From positions 2,760,407 through 2,824,406 of the forward strand of contig NZ_NCSS01000006.1 in the NCBI RefSeq assembly GCF_002088935.1: 64,000 bases of DNA, read 5' to 3'. The notes under the pieces were generated by a model that was not told the origin of the DNA, did no database searches, and worked only from the letters and a program-made list of their open reading frames with translations. Source of the DNA: Henriciella litoralis (GTDB taxonomy: Bacteria; Pseudomonadota; Alphaproteobacteria; Caulobacterales; Hyphomonadaceae). Positions 24,866 through 34,137 of the stretch are shown in pieces (within the stretch, counting starts at the first letter, position 1; each line of letters starts with the position of its first letter). Made by a program: the position numbers and the translations under genes.

Positions 24866-27367
24866 ATGGCAAAACGGATGAGTGATAACGTGTGCGTGGG
24901 GCGCGAGCTTCGCGCAGGCGCTGGCAGCATTAAGGCTGTCCTGCTTGGGACCGCAGCGGCAGGCATGATCTTCTGGGCGGCGCCGGCAGTTGCGCAGCAG
25001 GCCGATGAAGCGAGTGCAAGCGCTTCCACTGAATCCACAGTCTCGGCTGAAGAAGCGGCCCGGCTCAAACGGCTGGGCGTCGTGACCGTCTCGGCGCGTC
25101 GGCGCGACGAGCGGCTGCAGGACGCCCCTGTCGCGATCACGGCTTTCAGCGGCGAAACGATGGCAGACTACAACATCACCGATGTGACGGATCTGGCGAC
25201 CCAGGTTCCGTCCATGGTGGTCGGGCGGGCATCATCTGGCTCTTCTGCCAGCGTCTTCCTCCGCGGTGTCGGCTCGACCTCTCTTTCTGCCGGCTTTGAT
25301 CAGTCGGTCTCTTTCAATCTCGATGGTCTTCCCATGTCGCGTGGCCGCGAGATTCTATTCAGCCAGTTTGATGTGAAGCGGGTCGAAGTGCTCAAGGGGC
25401 CTCAGGCGCTGTTCTACGGCAAGAACACGACGGGTGGCCTCATCAGCGTCATCACCAACGGGCCTGGCGATGAATTCGAGGCTGGCGGCAAGGTCGGCTA
25501 TGGGTTTGAAGCAGAAGACTTCTACACAGAGGGCTATGTTTCAGGGCCGATATCAGACACTTTTGGGGCCCGTCTGGCTGTGCGTTATCGCGATGCTGAA
25601 GGGGCTTTTGAGAATTCGGCGGCGCCTGTCTATCCTTCGCCGCTTGGATTTGATCGGCGTAACCAGGGCAAGCGCGGGGGTGCCGAGACGTTCGCTGGTC
25701 GGTTGACCCTCGATTGGCAGCCGACAGACATCTTCAATCTCGAGCTTAAGCTTGGCACGACCCAGAATGAGGATGGCGGCGCCACCGATTATCTTGAACG
25801 GGTGTGCGGTGCCGGCCGAACAACGCCAGCGTCTGCCAATGGCATTCCACCCAGCCCGAATGCCGATTGCCGTATCAATGGGCGGACCGATGTGTCCTCG
25901 CTTCCGAAGGAAGTGGCGAATGCCGGTTATCGCTATGCGCGCGACGGTCGGACCTATTCAGACCTTGAAAGCAACACTGCGATCCTGACCGCAGAGCTTT
26001 TGCTTGATCGGCTCGATATCACGTCGATCACGTCCCATTACGACTTTGTCCAGACCGACCTCAACAACGTGTCCGGCGAGGCTTACCCGGCTTCTTTCAG
26101 CCAGCTTGCTGATTTCGAACAAGTGTCTCAAGAGCTTCGCTTCCAGACCAAATTCGACGGTCCGCTGAATTTCCTGTTTGGCGGTTTCTATTCTGACGCT
26201 GACTTCGTGTTCAACACGGACGCTTACATCTTCCCCGTGCCGCCTGATCCGGTCACCGGGACATTTGTCACGTTCAGTCGCGACAATGGTTTTGAGGGAC
26301 AGACGTCATCACTCTTTGTGGAAGGTACGTGGAATTTTTCAGATCAGTGGGAGTTGTCTGCCGGCGCGCGCTGGAGTCGGGAAGAGCGAGACTCTTACCA
26401 GGAGTCTCGTGCGGCCAATATAGCATTTGCGGCCGCGTTCCCCGGAGGTCTGAGGCTTGATGATGATTTTGAAGACGAGAATGTCTCGCCACAAGTCACG
26501 CTGCGCTACCAGCCTTCGACAAATGTCTCCTATTACGTTGCGTATAAGGAAGGCTTCAAATCAGGCGGCTTCAACATTTCCCAGACCCTGACCCCGGCGG
26601 CCAACAAAGCGGCTGGCGAATTTGACAGTGAAACCGCAAAAGGCTTCGAGGCCGGCGTCCGGTCAATCCTGTTCGACGGCCAGCTTGCATTGAATGCAAC
26701 CATTTATGACTACCTTTATGAAGACCTGCAGGTGCAGCGTTTCGACCCGATCACGGTTGGACAGGTCGTCGACAATGCCGGTGAACTTTCAACGACCGGC
26801 ATCGAGTTTGATTTCAATTGGCTGCCTCGCAGTGTTGATGGGCTGACCATTCGTGGCGCATTTGCCTATAACGATGCGGACTACAGCGATTATATTGGTC
26901 AGTGCTATGCCGGTCAGACAATCGCCGAGGGCTGTGATCAGGTCCTGGTCGGAACAGCATTTACGTCCCAGGATTATAATGGCCGCACGCCGCCTAAGGC
27001 ACCTGAAACCGCCGGCCGCATCGGTGCAACCTACGAGTTCCCTGTATTTGGAGGTTGGAACGCGTCTGTAGGCGGCGATCTGACCTATTCCAGCGAGTAC
27101 AATTACACCGACACGCTGCGTCCAGACTCCATTCAGGACGCCCACACCAAGTTCGATGCGACAATCGCCCTGTCGACGCCGGATGATCGGTGGAGAATTG
27201 CCTTGATTGGTCGGAACCTGACAGACGAACTGATCGCAACCAGTGCCAACGACGTTCCCTTTTCAGGGGGTGTCGGTACAGGTACGACGACGGGTCTCGT
27301 GAGTGACCTTTCGGCGATCGTGCAGAATCCGAAAGAAATCTTCCTGGAGGTTTCGACCCGGTTCTAA
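24866..27367 (+). CDS. TonB-dependent outer-membrane receptor
   Basis: 833 residues, with GGGAGGAATTA before the ATG. A long signal peptide ends near AAPAVAQQ. The plug starts around VVTVSARRRDERLQDAPVAI and contains VEVLKGPQALFYGKNTTGGL; the barrel ends in EVSTRF, with the expected terminal aromatic residue. The strong resemblance of the plug to the other two receptors here puts all three in the same broad carbon-substrate receptor group. An intrinsic terminator and an alpha/beta hydrolase follow, so the hydrolase may act on the imported compound. Confidence 0.9.
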   Translation: MAKRMSDNVCVGRELRAGAGSIKAVLLGTAAAGMIFWAAPAVAQQADEASASASTESTVSAEEAARLKRLGVVTVSARRRDERLQDAPVAITAFSGETMADYNITDVTDLATQVPSMVVGRASSGSSASVFLRGVGSTSLSAGFDQSVSFNLDGLPMSRGREILFSQFDVKRVEVLKGPQALFYGKNTTGGLISVITNGPGDEFEAGGKVGYGFEAEDFYTEGYVSGPISDTFGARLAVRYRDAEGAFENSAAPVYPSPLGFDRRNQGKRGGAETFAGRLTLDWQPTDIFNLELKLGTTQNEDGGATDYLERVCGAGRTTPASANGIPPSPNADCRINGRTDVSSLPKEVANAGYRYARDGRTYSDLESNTAILTAELLLDRLDITSITSHYDFVQTDLNNVSGEAYPASFSQLADFEQVSQELRFQTKFDGPLNFLFGGFYSDADFVFNTDAYIFPVPPDPVTGTFVTFSRDNGFEGQTSSLFVEGTWNFSDQWELSAGARWSREERDSYQESRAANIAFAAAFPGGLRLDDDFEDENVSPQVTLRYQPSTNVSYYVAYKEGFKSGGFNISQTLTPAANKAAGEFDSETAKGFEAGVRSILFDGQLALNATIYDYLYEDLQVQRFDPITVGQVVDNAGELSTTGIEFDFNWLPRSVDGLTIRGAFAYNDADYSDYIGQCYAGQTIAEGCDQVLVGTAFTSQDYNGRTPPKAPETAGRIGATYEFPVFGGWNASVGGDLTYSSEYNYTDTLRPDSIQDAHTKFDATIALSTPDDRWRIALIGRNLTDELIATSANDVPFSGGVGTGTTTGLVSDLSAIVQNPKEIFLEVSTRF

Positions 27368-27392
27368 TTCGATCACGTCCGGGCCTTATGAG

Positions 27393-27432
27393 CCGGGGCC
27401 TCCTTTTCCGGGAGGCTCCGGTTCAGTTTTTT
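27393..27432 (+). terminator. Intrinsic terminator after the second receptor
   Basis: CCGGGGCCTCC (27393-27403) pairs with GGAGGCTCCGG (27411-27421) through 11 base pairs including one G-T wobble, with a 7-base loop. TTCAGTTTTTT follows. The T-run ends just before the ribosome-binding site (TGGAGGG, 27432-27438) of the hydrolase gene, so read-through past this hairpin would set the hydrolase level. Confidence 0.75.
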
Positions 27433-27445
27433 GGAGGGCTTTATT

Positions 27446-28297
27446 ATGAGTGAGCGCCGCGAATTCATTGCCGATGACGGGGTTGGCCTTGTTGCTGACA
27501 TTGCCGGTCCTTCTGATGGTCCGACGATCCTGCTGGCGCATGGGGGCGGACAAACGCGGCATTCCTGGTCACATGCAGTCAGCCTGCTTGCTGGTGCGGG
27601 CTATTGCGTCATCAATTTGGATGCGCGCGGCCATGGAGAAAGCGGCTGGTCGCCGGACAATCGCTACCCCCTTGAACGCAGATGGAGTGATATGGCGGGG
27701 GTGATTGCTGAGCAAACAGGACCGATCGGTGTCGTTGGGGCCTCGATGGGTGGCGGCACGGCACTCTTTGGGCTGACCCACTCATACCGGCCGAACGCCC
27801 TCGTCCTCGTCGACATCGCGCCGAATTCCGAGCGGGCAGGCATGCAGCGTGTCAGGGATTTCATGGCGAGCGGTGTGAACGGATTTGCATCACTGGAAGA
27901 GGCGGCCGCGGCCATCGCCGCCTATAACCCGTCGCGCAAACGCCCGGCCAGTGTTTCCGGCCTCAAGCGGAAATTGCGCCAACGCGACAATGGCCGATGG
28001 TACTGGCATTGGGACCCCGGCATGCTCGAAATCGATATCGACGAGGAGCGGGCAAAGATGGCTGAGACCTTTGATGCCCTGAAGTCCGCGACATCTGTTC
28101 CGGTTCTTCTTGTGCGCGGTCTGGAGAGTGATGTCGTCACCGAGCGGACGGTGGATGAGTTCAAGGCGCGTATTCCAGATATCGAAGTCGCGGATGTGAG
28201 CGGCGCTGGACACATGGTGGCCGGCGACCGCAATGATGCTTTTAATGACGCTGTGCTTGGCTTTCTGCGGCGGCACATGCCGCCGTCGGCCAGCTAG
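27446..28297 (+). CDS. Alpha/beta-fold hydrolase
   Basis: 283 residues from the ATG at 27446, with TGGAGGG upstream. The fold motifs are LLAHGGGQTRHSW (oxyanion region), NLDARGHGES, GASMGGG with nucleophile Ser100, VRGLESDVV (acid) and GAGHMVAG with His256. It has no signal peptide, so it acts in the cytoplasm, possibly on an ester or C-C bond of a compound imported by the receptor upstream. Its stop overlaps that of the GFA gene on the other strand by 4 bases. The substrate is unknown; an HsaD-type (meta-cleavage product hydrolase) role cannot be inferred from motifs alone. Confidence 0.85.
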   Translation: MSERREFIADDGVGLVADIAGPSDGPTILLAHGGGQTRHSWSHAVSLLAGAGYCVINLDARGHGESGWSPDNRYPLERRWSDMAGVIAEQTGPIGVVGASMGGGTALFGLTHSYRPNALVLVDIAPNSERAGMQRVRDFMASGVNGFASLEEAAAAIAAYNPSRKRPASVSGLKRKLRQRDNGRWYWHWDPGMLEIDIDEERAKMAETFDALKSATSVPVLLVRGLESDVVTERTVDEFKARIPDIEVADVSGAGHMVAGDRNDAFNDAVLGFLRRHMPPSAS

Positions 28298-28707
28298 CTT
28301 CCTGGGGCATTCCCGGGAAATTTTACGGCCTTGTCGCTGATCTCGACCCAGGGCTGGGCGCTGTCACACCAGACATGGACCGCTGGCTTGAGCCAGTCAG
28401 TATCGTCGAAAGTCCCTGCTTTGATGATGATCGCATCGGGGTTTGCGGGTTGCGCTGAAAACATGGCTGATCCGCAATTGGGGCAGAATTTCCGCTCGAG
28501 CGCGGCCCCGCTGTCGGCGGTATCCTCATAGGTTTTAAGCTCGCCATTGATCTCGACTGCAGCGGTAGGCGCAAGGGCGATCACAGAGAAGGCGCTCCCA
28601 GCCTGACGCTGGCAATGTTTGCAATGACAGACGGCCGTCACGATGGGGTCGGCTTTCAGCCTGTAGCTGACCTGTCCGCAAAGACACTGTCCTGTTCGTT
28701 CGGTCAT
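28294..28707 (-). CDS. GFA family zinc-binding protein
   Basis: 137 residues with the cysteine pattern of the GFA (glutathione-dependent formaldehyde-activating) family: CLCG near residue 9, CHCKHC near residue 27 and CPNCG near residue 75, which together bind zinc. The true role of most family members is unproven. Its ATG overlaps the stop of the CaiB/BaiF remnant by 4 bases, so it was once translated with a complete CoA-transferase. Because that gene has lost its 5' half, the original promoter of this gene is probably gone too. Confidence 0.85.
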   Translation of the reverse strand: MTERTGQCLCGQVSYRLKADPIVTAVCHCKHCQRQAGSAFSVIALAPTAAVEINGELKTYEDTADSGAALERKFCPNCGSAMFSAQPANPDAIIIKAGTFDDTDWLKPAVHVWCDSAQPWVEISDKAVKFPGNAPGS

Positions 28708-29322
28708 TGTTGCTTCTCCTTCTGATTATCTAATTCTGCACGGATTTCATCACTGTGTTCGCCAATGCGGGGCGGTGGTCGGTGGCCGTCATTTCTGCCG
28801 ACCGCGTAGCGAACAGGGCTGGCCATGTCATACCAGGCGCCCTCGCTCGGGTGCTCACGGCGGTTGAAGAAGCCGGTGGCCTTGAGGTGCGGATCGTCCA
28901 GCATGTCCGCCATATCGCGTACCGGCATGCAGGGGATGCGCGCGGCCCGGAAGCGTTCGGTCCAGTCGGCTGTCGTGCGGGTCGGAGTGAGTTCGGCCAG
29001 ACGCTGATAGAGCCGGTGCTGGTTGACATATTGCTCCTTTATCGTCTGAAGGCCCGGCTGTTTGAGGAATGCTGGGTCCCCGAGCACATCGAAGACGATG
29101 CGCCAGCTATCCGGAGTGTAGGGCACAATGCTGATATAGCCATCGGAAGTCGGGAAAGGCTGCCGGTCTGGATCGATTTGACGGAAATAACACGCGTCTG
29201 CATTGGGCGGATCAAAGGTGAGACCGCCGAGATGTTCTGCCAGCATGAATTGGGTGAAGGCCTCGAACATGGGGACCTCGACGAACTGGCTCTCACCGGT
29301 GCGCAGCTTATGGATGACGTCG
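28704..29322 (-). pseudogene. CaiB/BaiF family CoA-transferase, C-terminal remnant
   Basis: Family similarity runs from VIHKLRTGESQFVEVPM to the stop at 28704, about 205 residues; the family is normally near 400. Recognisable parts are AEHLGGLTF, PFPTSDGYISIVPY and PCMPVRDMADMLDDPH. Upstream of about 29318 the frame stays open but only reads the antisense of the aldehyde dehydrogenase fragment, so the N-terminal half, including the catalytic Asp region, is missing. The enzyme would have moved CoA between carboxylic acids. The 3' end was fixed by the stop; the 5' limit is the estimated junction. Confidence 0.8.
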
Positions 29323-30120
29323 CACGAAGGCTTTGCCAAAATCTCCTTCACGGGGTCAACCGCGACCGGCAAGCGCGTCATGGAGTCGGCTTCCAAGGAT
29401 CTCAAACGCGTGACGCTGGAACTTGGTGGAAACGACGCGGCCATCGTTCTTCCGGATGTTGATGTCGACAAGGTCACCGAACAGTTATTTGCGGGCGCTT
29501 TCGGCAATACGGCTCAGATCTGCGTTGCGACCAAGCGGTTGTACGTCCACGAAGACATCTATGACGCTGTGCGGGACAAGATGCATGCGCTTGCCAAGGC
29601 CTCTCCTGTTGGTGACGGAAGCGCGCAGGGCAACATGTTCGGACCGATCCAGAATAAATCCCAGTATGAGCGCGTCCTTGATCTTATGGAGGACGCGAAA
29701 AAGCAGGGGCTGACGATGCTGTATGGAACTGACGTTCCTGAGCAAGGCTATTTCATTCCGCTCACCATCGTGGACAACCCGCCTGAGAGCTCGCGCGTCG
29801 TTCAGGAAGAGGCGTTCGGCCCCATTCTCCCGATGATGAAATTCTCAAGCATCGACGAGGTGATCGACCGGGCGAATGACACCGAATACGGTCTTGCCGG
29901 GGCTGTCTGGTCCGCCGATATCGACAAGGCTGTTGAGATTGCCAATGAGATGGAAACCGGCACGGTCTGGATTAATCAGAACCTCCAGTCGACACCACTG
30001 ACCCCGCTCGCTGGCCACAAGCAATCTGGCATCGGTGCCGAAAACGGCATCTACGGTCTGCGAGAGTTTACGCAGCCGAAGTCGGTCTACATTCCTAAAT
30101 CAGCCGACGCGGTGAAGTAG
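29315..30120 (+). pseudogene. Aldehyde dehydrogenase, C-terminal remnant
   Basis: Family similarity begins at about TSHEGFAKISFTGST and continues to the stop: roughly 267 residues of a family that is usually near 480. The general-base Glu (VTLELGGN) and the catalytic Cys (AQICVATKRLYV) are present, as are EEAFGPI and the C-terminal motif GHKQSGIGAENG. Most of the NAD-binding N-terminal domain is absent, and no start codon with a site is placed to make a sensible protein. It meets the CaiB remnant head to head at about 29315-29325. Confidence 0.8.
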
Positions 30121-30208
30121 GGGCTCCTCTGCTTCGCGAAGTTCGGGGATTTCCGGGATATCCGCTCTTCGTGCGGCTTTGCTGATGCCGCGGGAGCAGG
30201 CTGAAGCA

Positions 30209-30889
30209 TCAGCCTGCCGGCACAGTCCGGGCGATACCGAGGCGGCGCGCGCGCTTCTTCTCGTCTTCGGTAAGTTTCTTCGGGGTCTTCGGATAGTGCC
30301 GGAAGCCCCGTAGAAATGCGGTTACCGTTTCCTCGAACAATTCCTCGTCATCATGCGGATTTGCCTGAACGGCGGCTCTGAGATGCGGAAGTTGCTCAAG
30401 TTGGTTTTCGGGCATGAGCTCGACACCATAAGAGCGAGCCGCTGCTTCAAACAGCGCGGACGCATAGGTCAGCTTCTCAGTGCCCTCCATGATGACCATG
30501 TGGGTTTCTGGAGGATAAGGGCACATCGAAATCCAGAAATCATAAGCGCCGAGCAGAATACGCCGCGGGAAGAACTGTAACAGGAGCGGTGCCGCATTTG
30601 GATGACGCAGGATCGACCTGCGCGTGGATTTGCAAAGACGAACCAGCGTTTTTTCCCAGTCGTTCTCATCAATCTTTGGCGGGTCGATATCCCGAAGCAT
30701 GATCAGAGCGACTTCTGCCAGAAGTTCGTTCTTGTCCTTGAAATGATAGTAGAGCGATGGGGCCTTCACGCCGAGCTGCTTGGCAACAAGCTCCAGGCTG
30801 AGCTTGCCTAGCCCATGCGCATCGATGACGTTCAGCGCTGCGTTTGCAGCGCTGTCTCTCGATATCAGGGACTTCGATGGCCGGCCCAT
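30209..30889 (-). CDS. TetR family transcriptional regulator (TetR_C-like)
   Basis: 226 residues, with GGAGG 7 bases before the ATG. The N-terminal helix-turn-helix reads KLSLELVAKQLGVKAPSLYYHF, and the long helical C-terminal domain resembles that of the classic Tet repressor class. It is divergent from the steroid operon that begins at 31319, and dyads lie directly upstream of its start (30902-30922 and 30934-30943). It therefore probably represses itself and perhaps the operon, in response to a pathway intermediate. It is not obviously KstR or KstR2. Confidence 0.85.
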   Translation of the reverse strand: MGRPSKSLISRDSAANAALNVIDAHGLGKLSLELVAKQLGVKAPSLYYHFKDKNELLAEVALIMLRDIDPPKIDENDWEKTLVRLCKSTRRSILRHPNAAPLLLQFFPRRILLGAYDFWISMCPYPPETHMVIMEGTEKLTYASALFEAAARSYGVELMPENQLEQLPHLRAAVQANPHDDEELFEETVTAFLRGFRHYPKTPKKLTEDEKKRARRLGIARTVPAG

Positions 30890-30901
30890 ACCCCTGCCTC
30901 C

Positions 30902-30922
30902 AAATCTTACAAATCAAGATTT
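30902..30922. promoter_or_regulatory. Candidate TetR operator (dyad)
   Basis: AAATCTT and AAGATTT are perfect 7-base arms around a 7-base spacer, 13 bases upstream of the TetR ATG. A second dyad, TACG-GT-CGTA, lies at 30934-30943. TetR-family proteins commonly bind such dyads beside their own gene. Confidence 0.45.
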
Positions 30923-31092
30923 TGTTTAAATCGTACGGTCGTAGGTTTCAAATGCTTATGCGGATTGGTCGCAAAGATACCTGACCAGGATGGGGCAGCT
31001 AAGGCGGCCTAGCGACGCCGCGCAAACGAAGTTCGTCAGACAAGCCTGAAATTTTCTGACCTTTTTACATTGTGGGCACACGGAAAATTCTA

Positions 31093-31100
31093 TTTGCGTA
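31093..31100. promoter_or_regulatory. TTTGCGTA element upstream of the steroid operon
   Basis: The same 8 bases occur at 58414-58421 (upstream of a receptor) and at 61473-61480 (upstream of kshA, where they form the dyad TTTGC-GTA-GCAAA). All three sites are followed by an A-rich stretch. The shared use suggests one regulator for the steroid genes. Confidence 0.4.
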
Positions 31101-31188
31101 TAAAAAGCACAAAAAAACTACGAAAATAATTTACATGACGCTCCCGTTAGGCTTACATTCGTTGTGAAAGTGCCGCGGGAGGGTGTTT

Positions 31189-31326
31189 GTGGAAAAATCG
31201 CAAAGACGAAAAGCTGAATGGCGTGGGAGTTGCGATTCTGGCTGTCTCCGCGACCAGCGGCCAGAATACGCTCTTGCCGCCGGATGGCGCGGGCATTGCG
31301 ACGACAAGGTTTGTTGTCGTGGCTGA
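31189..31326 (+). CDS. Possible 45-residue leader peptide overlapping hsaE
   Basis: A GTG with a strong site (GGGAGGG, 5 bases upstream) opens a frame of 45 codons that ends in a TGA at 31324-31326, just inside the hydratase gene. The peptide has five cysteines and three tryptophans, is basic, and resembles no family I know. It may be a coupled leader peptide that helps translation of hsaE, or it may be chance. Coding status is uncertain. Confidence 0.25.
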   Translation: MEKSQRRKAEWRGSCDSGCLRDQRPEYALAAGWRGHCDDKVCCRG

Positions 31327-32110
31327 TCCGCATCCTGATTTTGATCCCGCCAAGGCGGGTGAACGCCTATGGGCGGCGCTCAAGTCACGTGTGCCCGTCG
31401 CTCCCCTGATCGATACATGGCCGGGCATGACGATCGACGAGGCGTATGCGGTGTCTCTAGCCATGCTGGAGGCACGCAAGGCTGAGGGCGAATGCGTGGT
31501 CGGCAAGAAGATTGGCGTAACATCGAAGCCCGTGCAGGACATGCTGAGCGTCCATCAGCCAGATTTTGGTTTCCTTACCGATGCGATGCATGTGCAGGGC
31601 GGGCGTGTCGACTGTTCGAAATTGATCGCGCCGCGGGCGGAGGCGGAGATTGCCTTCAGGCTGAAGTCCGACCTGCAGGGTCCCGGTGTCACCGCGCAGG
31701 ATGTGCTCGATGCGACGGAGAGCGTGATGGCGTGCTTCGAGATTGTCGACAGCCGCATCAGGGATTGGAAAATCGCGATTCAGGACACGGTTGCCGACAA
31801 TGCCTCGTGTGGTGTCTTCGTGCTCGGTGATGTCGAGGCCGACCCGTCGGGGCTCGATCTCGCGGGCCTCAAAGCTGTCGTGACGAAGAACGGTCAACCG
31901 CTGTCGGAAGGCTATGGGTCGGCCGTTCAGGGCGCGCCGGAGAATGCCGTGGCCTGGCTGGCCAACACGTTGGGGGCTTACGGCATCCCGTTCCTTGCCG
32001 GCGAAATCATCCTTTCCGGATCTGTTGTGCCGCTCGAGCCTGTCGGGCCGGGCGATGTCATGGATGTCAGCATCGATGGTCTCGGAACCTGCCATGTGGA
32101 GTTTGTGTGA
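31319..32110 (+). CDS. hsaE: 2-hydroxypentadienoate/2-hydroxyhexadienoate hydratase
   Basis: 263 residues from the GTG at 31319; this length and N-terminus match MhpD/HsaE-type hydratases. Family motifs are [26 protein letters not shown] (metal-binding Glu residues), [11 protein letters not shown] and [14 protein letters not shown]. The enzyme adds water to the dienol formed after meta-cleavage, giving a 4-hydroxy-2-oxo acid. It is followed without a gap by the acylating dehydrogenase and the aldolase that complete this pathway. In steroid degraders the substrate is 2-hydroxyhexa-2,4-dienoate; aromatic pathways use the five-carbon analogue. The steroid assignment comes from the genes downstream. 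Confidence 0.8.
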   Translation: MADPHPDFDPAKAGERLWAALKSRVPVAPLIDTWPGMTIDEAYAVSLAMLEARKAEGECVVGKKIGVTSKPVQDMLSVHQPDFGFLTDAMHVQGGRVDCSKLIAPRAEAEIAFRLKSDLQGPGVTAQDVLDATESVMACFEIVDSRIRDWKIAIQDTVADNASCGVFVLGDVEADPSGLDLAGLKAVVTKNGQPLSEGYGSAVQGAPENAVAWLANTLGAYGIPFLAGEIILSGSVVPLEPVGPGDVMDVSIDGLGTCHVEFV

Positions 32111-33048
32111 TGGGTAAAATCAAGGCGACACTGATCGGGTCCGGCAATATCGGAACCGATCTGATGATCAAGCTGGCGGAAACGTCCGACCTGATCGAGC
32201 CGGCACTGGTCGTGGGGATTGATCCGGATTCGGAAGGGCTTGCCATGGCGCGCGCTCGAGGAATTGCGACGTGTCACACGGGCGCGGACGGCGCCGTGGC
32301 AATGCCGGAATGGGCCGCTTCCGATGTCGTGTTTGATGCGACCTCGGCCTATGTCCATGGCAAACATGATGCGCTGACGCGGGCGCAGGGCAAGGTCATG
32401 ATCGACCTGACACCTGCGGCGATCGGGCCATATTGTGTGCCCGTCGTGAACATCGACGAACACCTCGATGAGCCGAATGTGAACATGGTCACCTGCGGCG
32501 GTCAGGCTACAATCCCGATGGTCTATGCCGTCACACGGGCGAGCCAGTCGGTGCCCTACGCCGAGATTGTTGCATCGGTCTCTTCCCGGTCTGCAGGGCC
32601 TGGAACGCGCGCGAATATCGATGAGTTCACGCAGACGACCGCGCGCGGCATCGAAAAGGTCGGTGGGGCAGGCTTTGGCAAGGCGATCATTATCCTGAAC
32701 CCGGCCGAACCGCCGATGCTGATGCGCGATACCATCTACGCGCTTTCTGTCGGCGGCGACGAGAAAGAGATCGAGGCCTCCGTTGAGGCGATGGTGGAGG
32801 ATGTCCGCTCCTATGTGCCCGGCTATCGTCTGAAGCAAAAGGTCCAGTTCGAACGCTTCGGTGCGAACAATCCGGTTCGAATTCCGGGACTCGGTGAATT
32901 CGAAGGCGTGAAGACCACCATCTTCCTCGAGGTCGAAGGGGCCGGCCACTACCTGCCAAAATATGCCGGAAATCTCGACATCATGACGTCGGCGGCAATG
33001 GGCACGGCCGAGCGCGTCGCCGTGCGGAAATTCGGAGCCACAAAATGA
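32110..33048 (+). CDS. hsaG: Acylating acetaldehyde/propanal dehydrogenase
   Basis: 312 residues from the ATG at 32110, which shares one base with the hydratase stop (TGATG). The N-terminal Rossmann motif is [10 protein letters not shown] and the catalytic Cys is Cys129 in [17 protein letters not shown]-like [16 protein letters not shown] and the C-terminal dimer region also fit BphJ/MhpF/HsaG. It oxidises the short aldehyde released by the aldolase to acyl-CoA with NAD, and physically channels it with HsaF. The ATG of the aldolase gene overlaps its stop by 4 bases. In a steroid setting the aldehyde would be propanal. Confidence 0.88.
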   Translation: MGKIKATLIGSGNIGTDLMIKLAETSDLIEPALVVGIDPDSEGLAMARARGIATCHTGADGAVAMPEWAASDVVFDATSAYVHGKHDALTRAQGKVMIDLTPAAIGPYCVPVVNIDEHLDEPNVNMVTCGGQATIPMVYAVTRASQSVPYAEIVASVSSRSAGPGTRANIDEFTQTTARGIEKVGGAGFGKAIIILNPAEPPMLMRDTIYALSVGGDEKEIEASVEAMVEDVRSYVPGYRLKQKVQFERFGANNPVRIPGLGEFEGVKTTIFLEVEGAGHYLPKYAGNLDIMTSAAMGTAERVAVRKFGATK

Positions 33049-34103
33049 CTTCCCTCAGCAAGGGCCGGATGAATGATCCGGTCAACGAGAAGATTTTCAT
33101 CCAGGACGTAACGCTGCGCGATGGCATGCATGCGATCCGCCACCAGTACGGTATCGAACAAGTGCGCGCGATTGCGAAGGCGCTCGATGAGGCGGGTGTC
33201 GATGCCATCGAGATTGCGCATGGTGACGGCCTCAATGGCGGGGCGTTCAATTACGGCTTTGGTGCACATACCGACTGGGAGTGGATCGAAGCGGTTGCGG
33301 ATGTCGTCAAGAAGGCGACGATCACGACACTGATCCTGCCGGGTATCGCGACGGTCGAGGAGCTGAAGCAGGCCTACCGGCTCGGCGTGCGCTCGGTACG
33401 GGTTGCGACCCACTGCACCGAGGCAGACGTCTCAAAGCAGCATATCACCATCGCCCGCGAGCTAGGCATGGACACGATCGGCTTCTTGATGATGAGCCAC
33501 ATGTCCGAACCGGAGAAACTGGCCGAACAAGCTGCGCTCATGGAAAGCTATGGCGCAACCACGGTTTACGTGACGGACTCAGGCGGCGCGCTCGATATGG
33601 ATGGCTATGCCGCACGTCTTCAGGCCTATGACCGTGTGCTGAAGCCGGAAACGGACCGCGGCGTGCACGCCCACCACAATCTGTCGCTTGGCGTCGCGAA
33701 CTCTATCGTGGCGGTCCAGAATGGCGCGCGACGGGTCGATGCGAGTCTTGCGGCCATGGGCGCGGGGGCTGGCAATGCGCCTCTGGAAGTCTTCGTCGCC
33801 GCTATCGACCGTAAGGGCTGGAAACACGGCTGCGATGTTTTCAAGCTGATGGATGCGGCAGAGGAGCTCGTGCGCCCGCTGCAGGACCGCCCGGTCCAGG
33901 TCGACCGCGAGACGCTCTCGCTTGGCTATGCCGGTGTTTACTCCTCATTCCTGCGGCATGCCGAAAAAGCGTCCAATGATTATGGCGTCGATGTCAGGGA
34001 AATTCTCGTTGAACTGGGGAGCCGCCGGATGGTGGGCGGCCAGGAAGACATGATCGTCGATGTGGCCCTTGATCTTCTGAAGCAGAAGGAGGCCGCCGAA
34101 TGA
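33045..34103 (+). CDS. hsaF: 4-hydroxy-2-oxovalerate/4-hydroxy-2-oxohexanoate aldolase
   Basis: 352 residues. [16 protein letters not shown] is the DRE-TIM barrel signature with the metal-binding Asp, [10 protein letters not shown] is conserved in the family, and [15 protein letters not shown] supplies the two metal-binding His. The C-terminal domain forms the complex with the acylating dehydrogenase. It cleaves the 4-hydroxy-2-oxo acid to pyruvate and an aldehyde. It overlaps hsaG by 4 bases. Confidence 0.9.
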   Translation: MTSLSKGRMNDPVNEKIFIQDVTLRDGMHAIRHQYGIEQVRAIAKALDEAGVDAIEIAHGDGLNGGAFNYGFGAHTDWEWIEAVADVVKKATITTLILPGIATVEELKQAYRLGVRSVRVATHCTEADVSKQHITIARELGMDTIGFLMMSHMSEPEKLAEQAALMESYGATTVYVTDSGGALDMDGYAARLQAYDRVLKPETDRGVHAHHNLSLGVANSIVAVQNGARRVDASLAAMGAGAGNAPLEVFVAAIDRKGWKHGCDVFKLMDAAEELVRPLQDRPVQVDRETLSLGYAGVYSSFLRHAEKASNDYGVDVREILVELGSRRMVGGQEDMIVDVALDLLKQKEAAE

Positions 34104-34137
34104 CGGACAGCCAGAAAACAATGATGGGGAGAAGGAT

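Larger units (their letters stand above)
30890..31318. other. Regulatory region between the TetR gene and the steroid operon
   Basis: This region holds two dyads near the TetR start, an AT-rich stretch (about 31050-31130) and TTTGCGTA at 31093-31100, which recurs upstream of kshA and of the receptor at 58363. A short frame (31189-31326) that overlaps the hsaE start is listed separately. An in-frame TTG at 31187 would lengthen the hydratase by 44 residues that do not resemble the family, so I treat this part as leader. Confidence 0.5.

Noticed and set aside
29323..29507. N-terminal part of an apparently longer CaiB frame (start at 29507)
   Set aside because: This part only reads the antisense of the aldehyde dehydrogenase remnant, so it is not part of the CoA-transferase.
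31187..31318. N-terminal extension of the hydratase from a TTG at 31187
   Set aside because: The extra 44 residues do not resemble the family, which starts near the GTG at 31319; kept only as an alternative.
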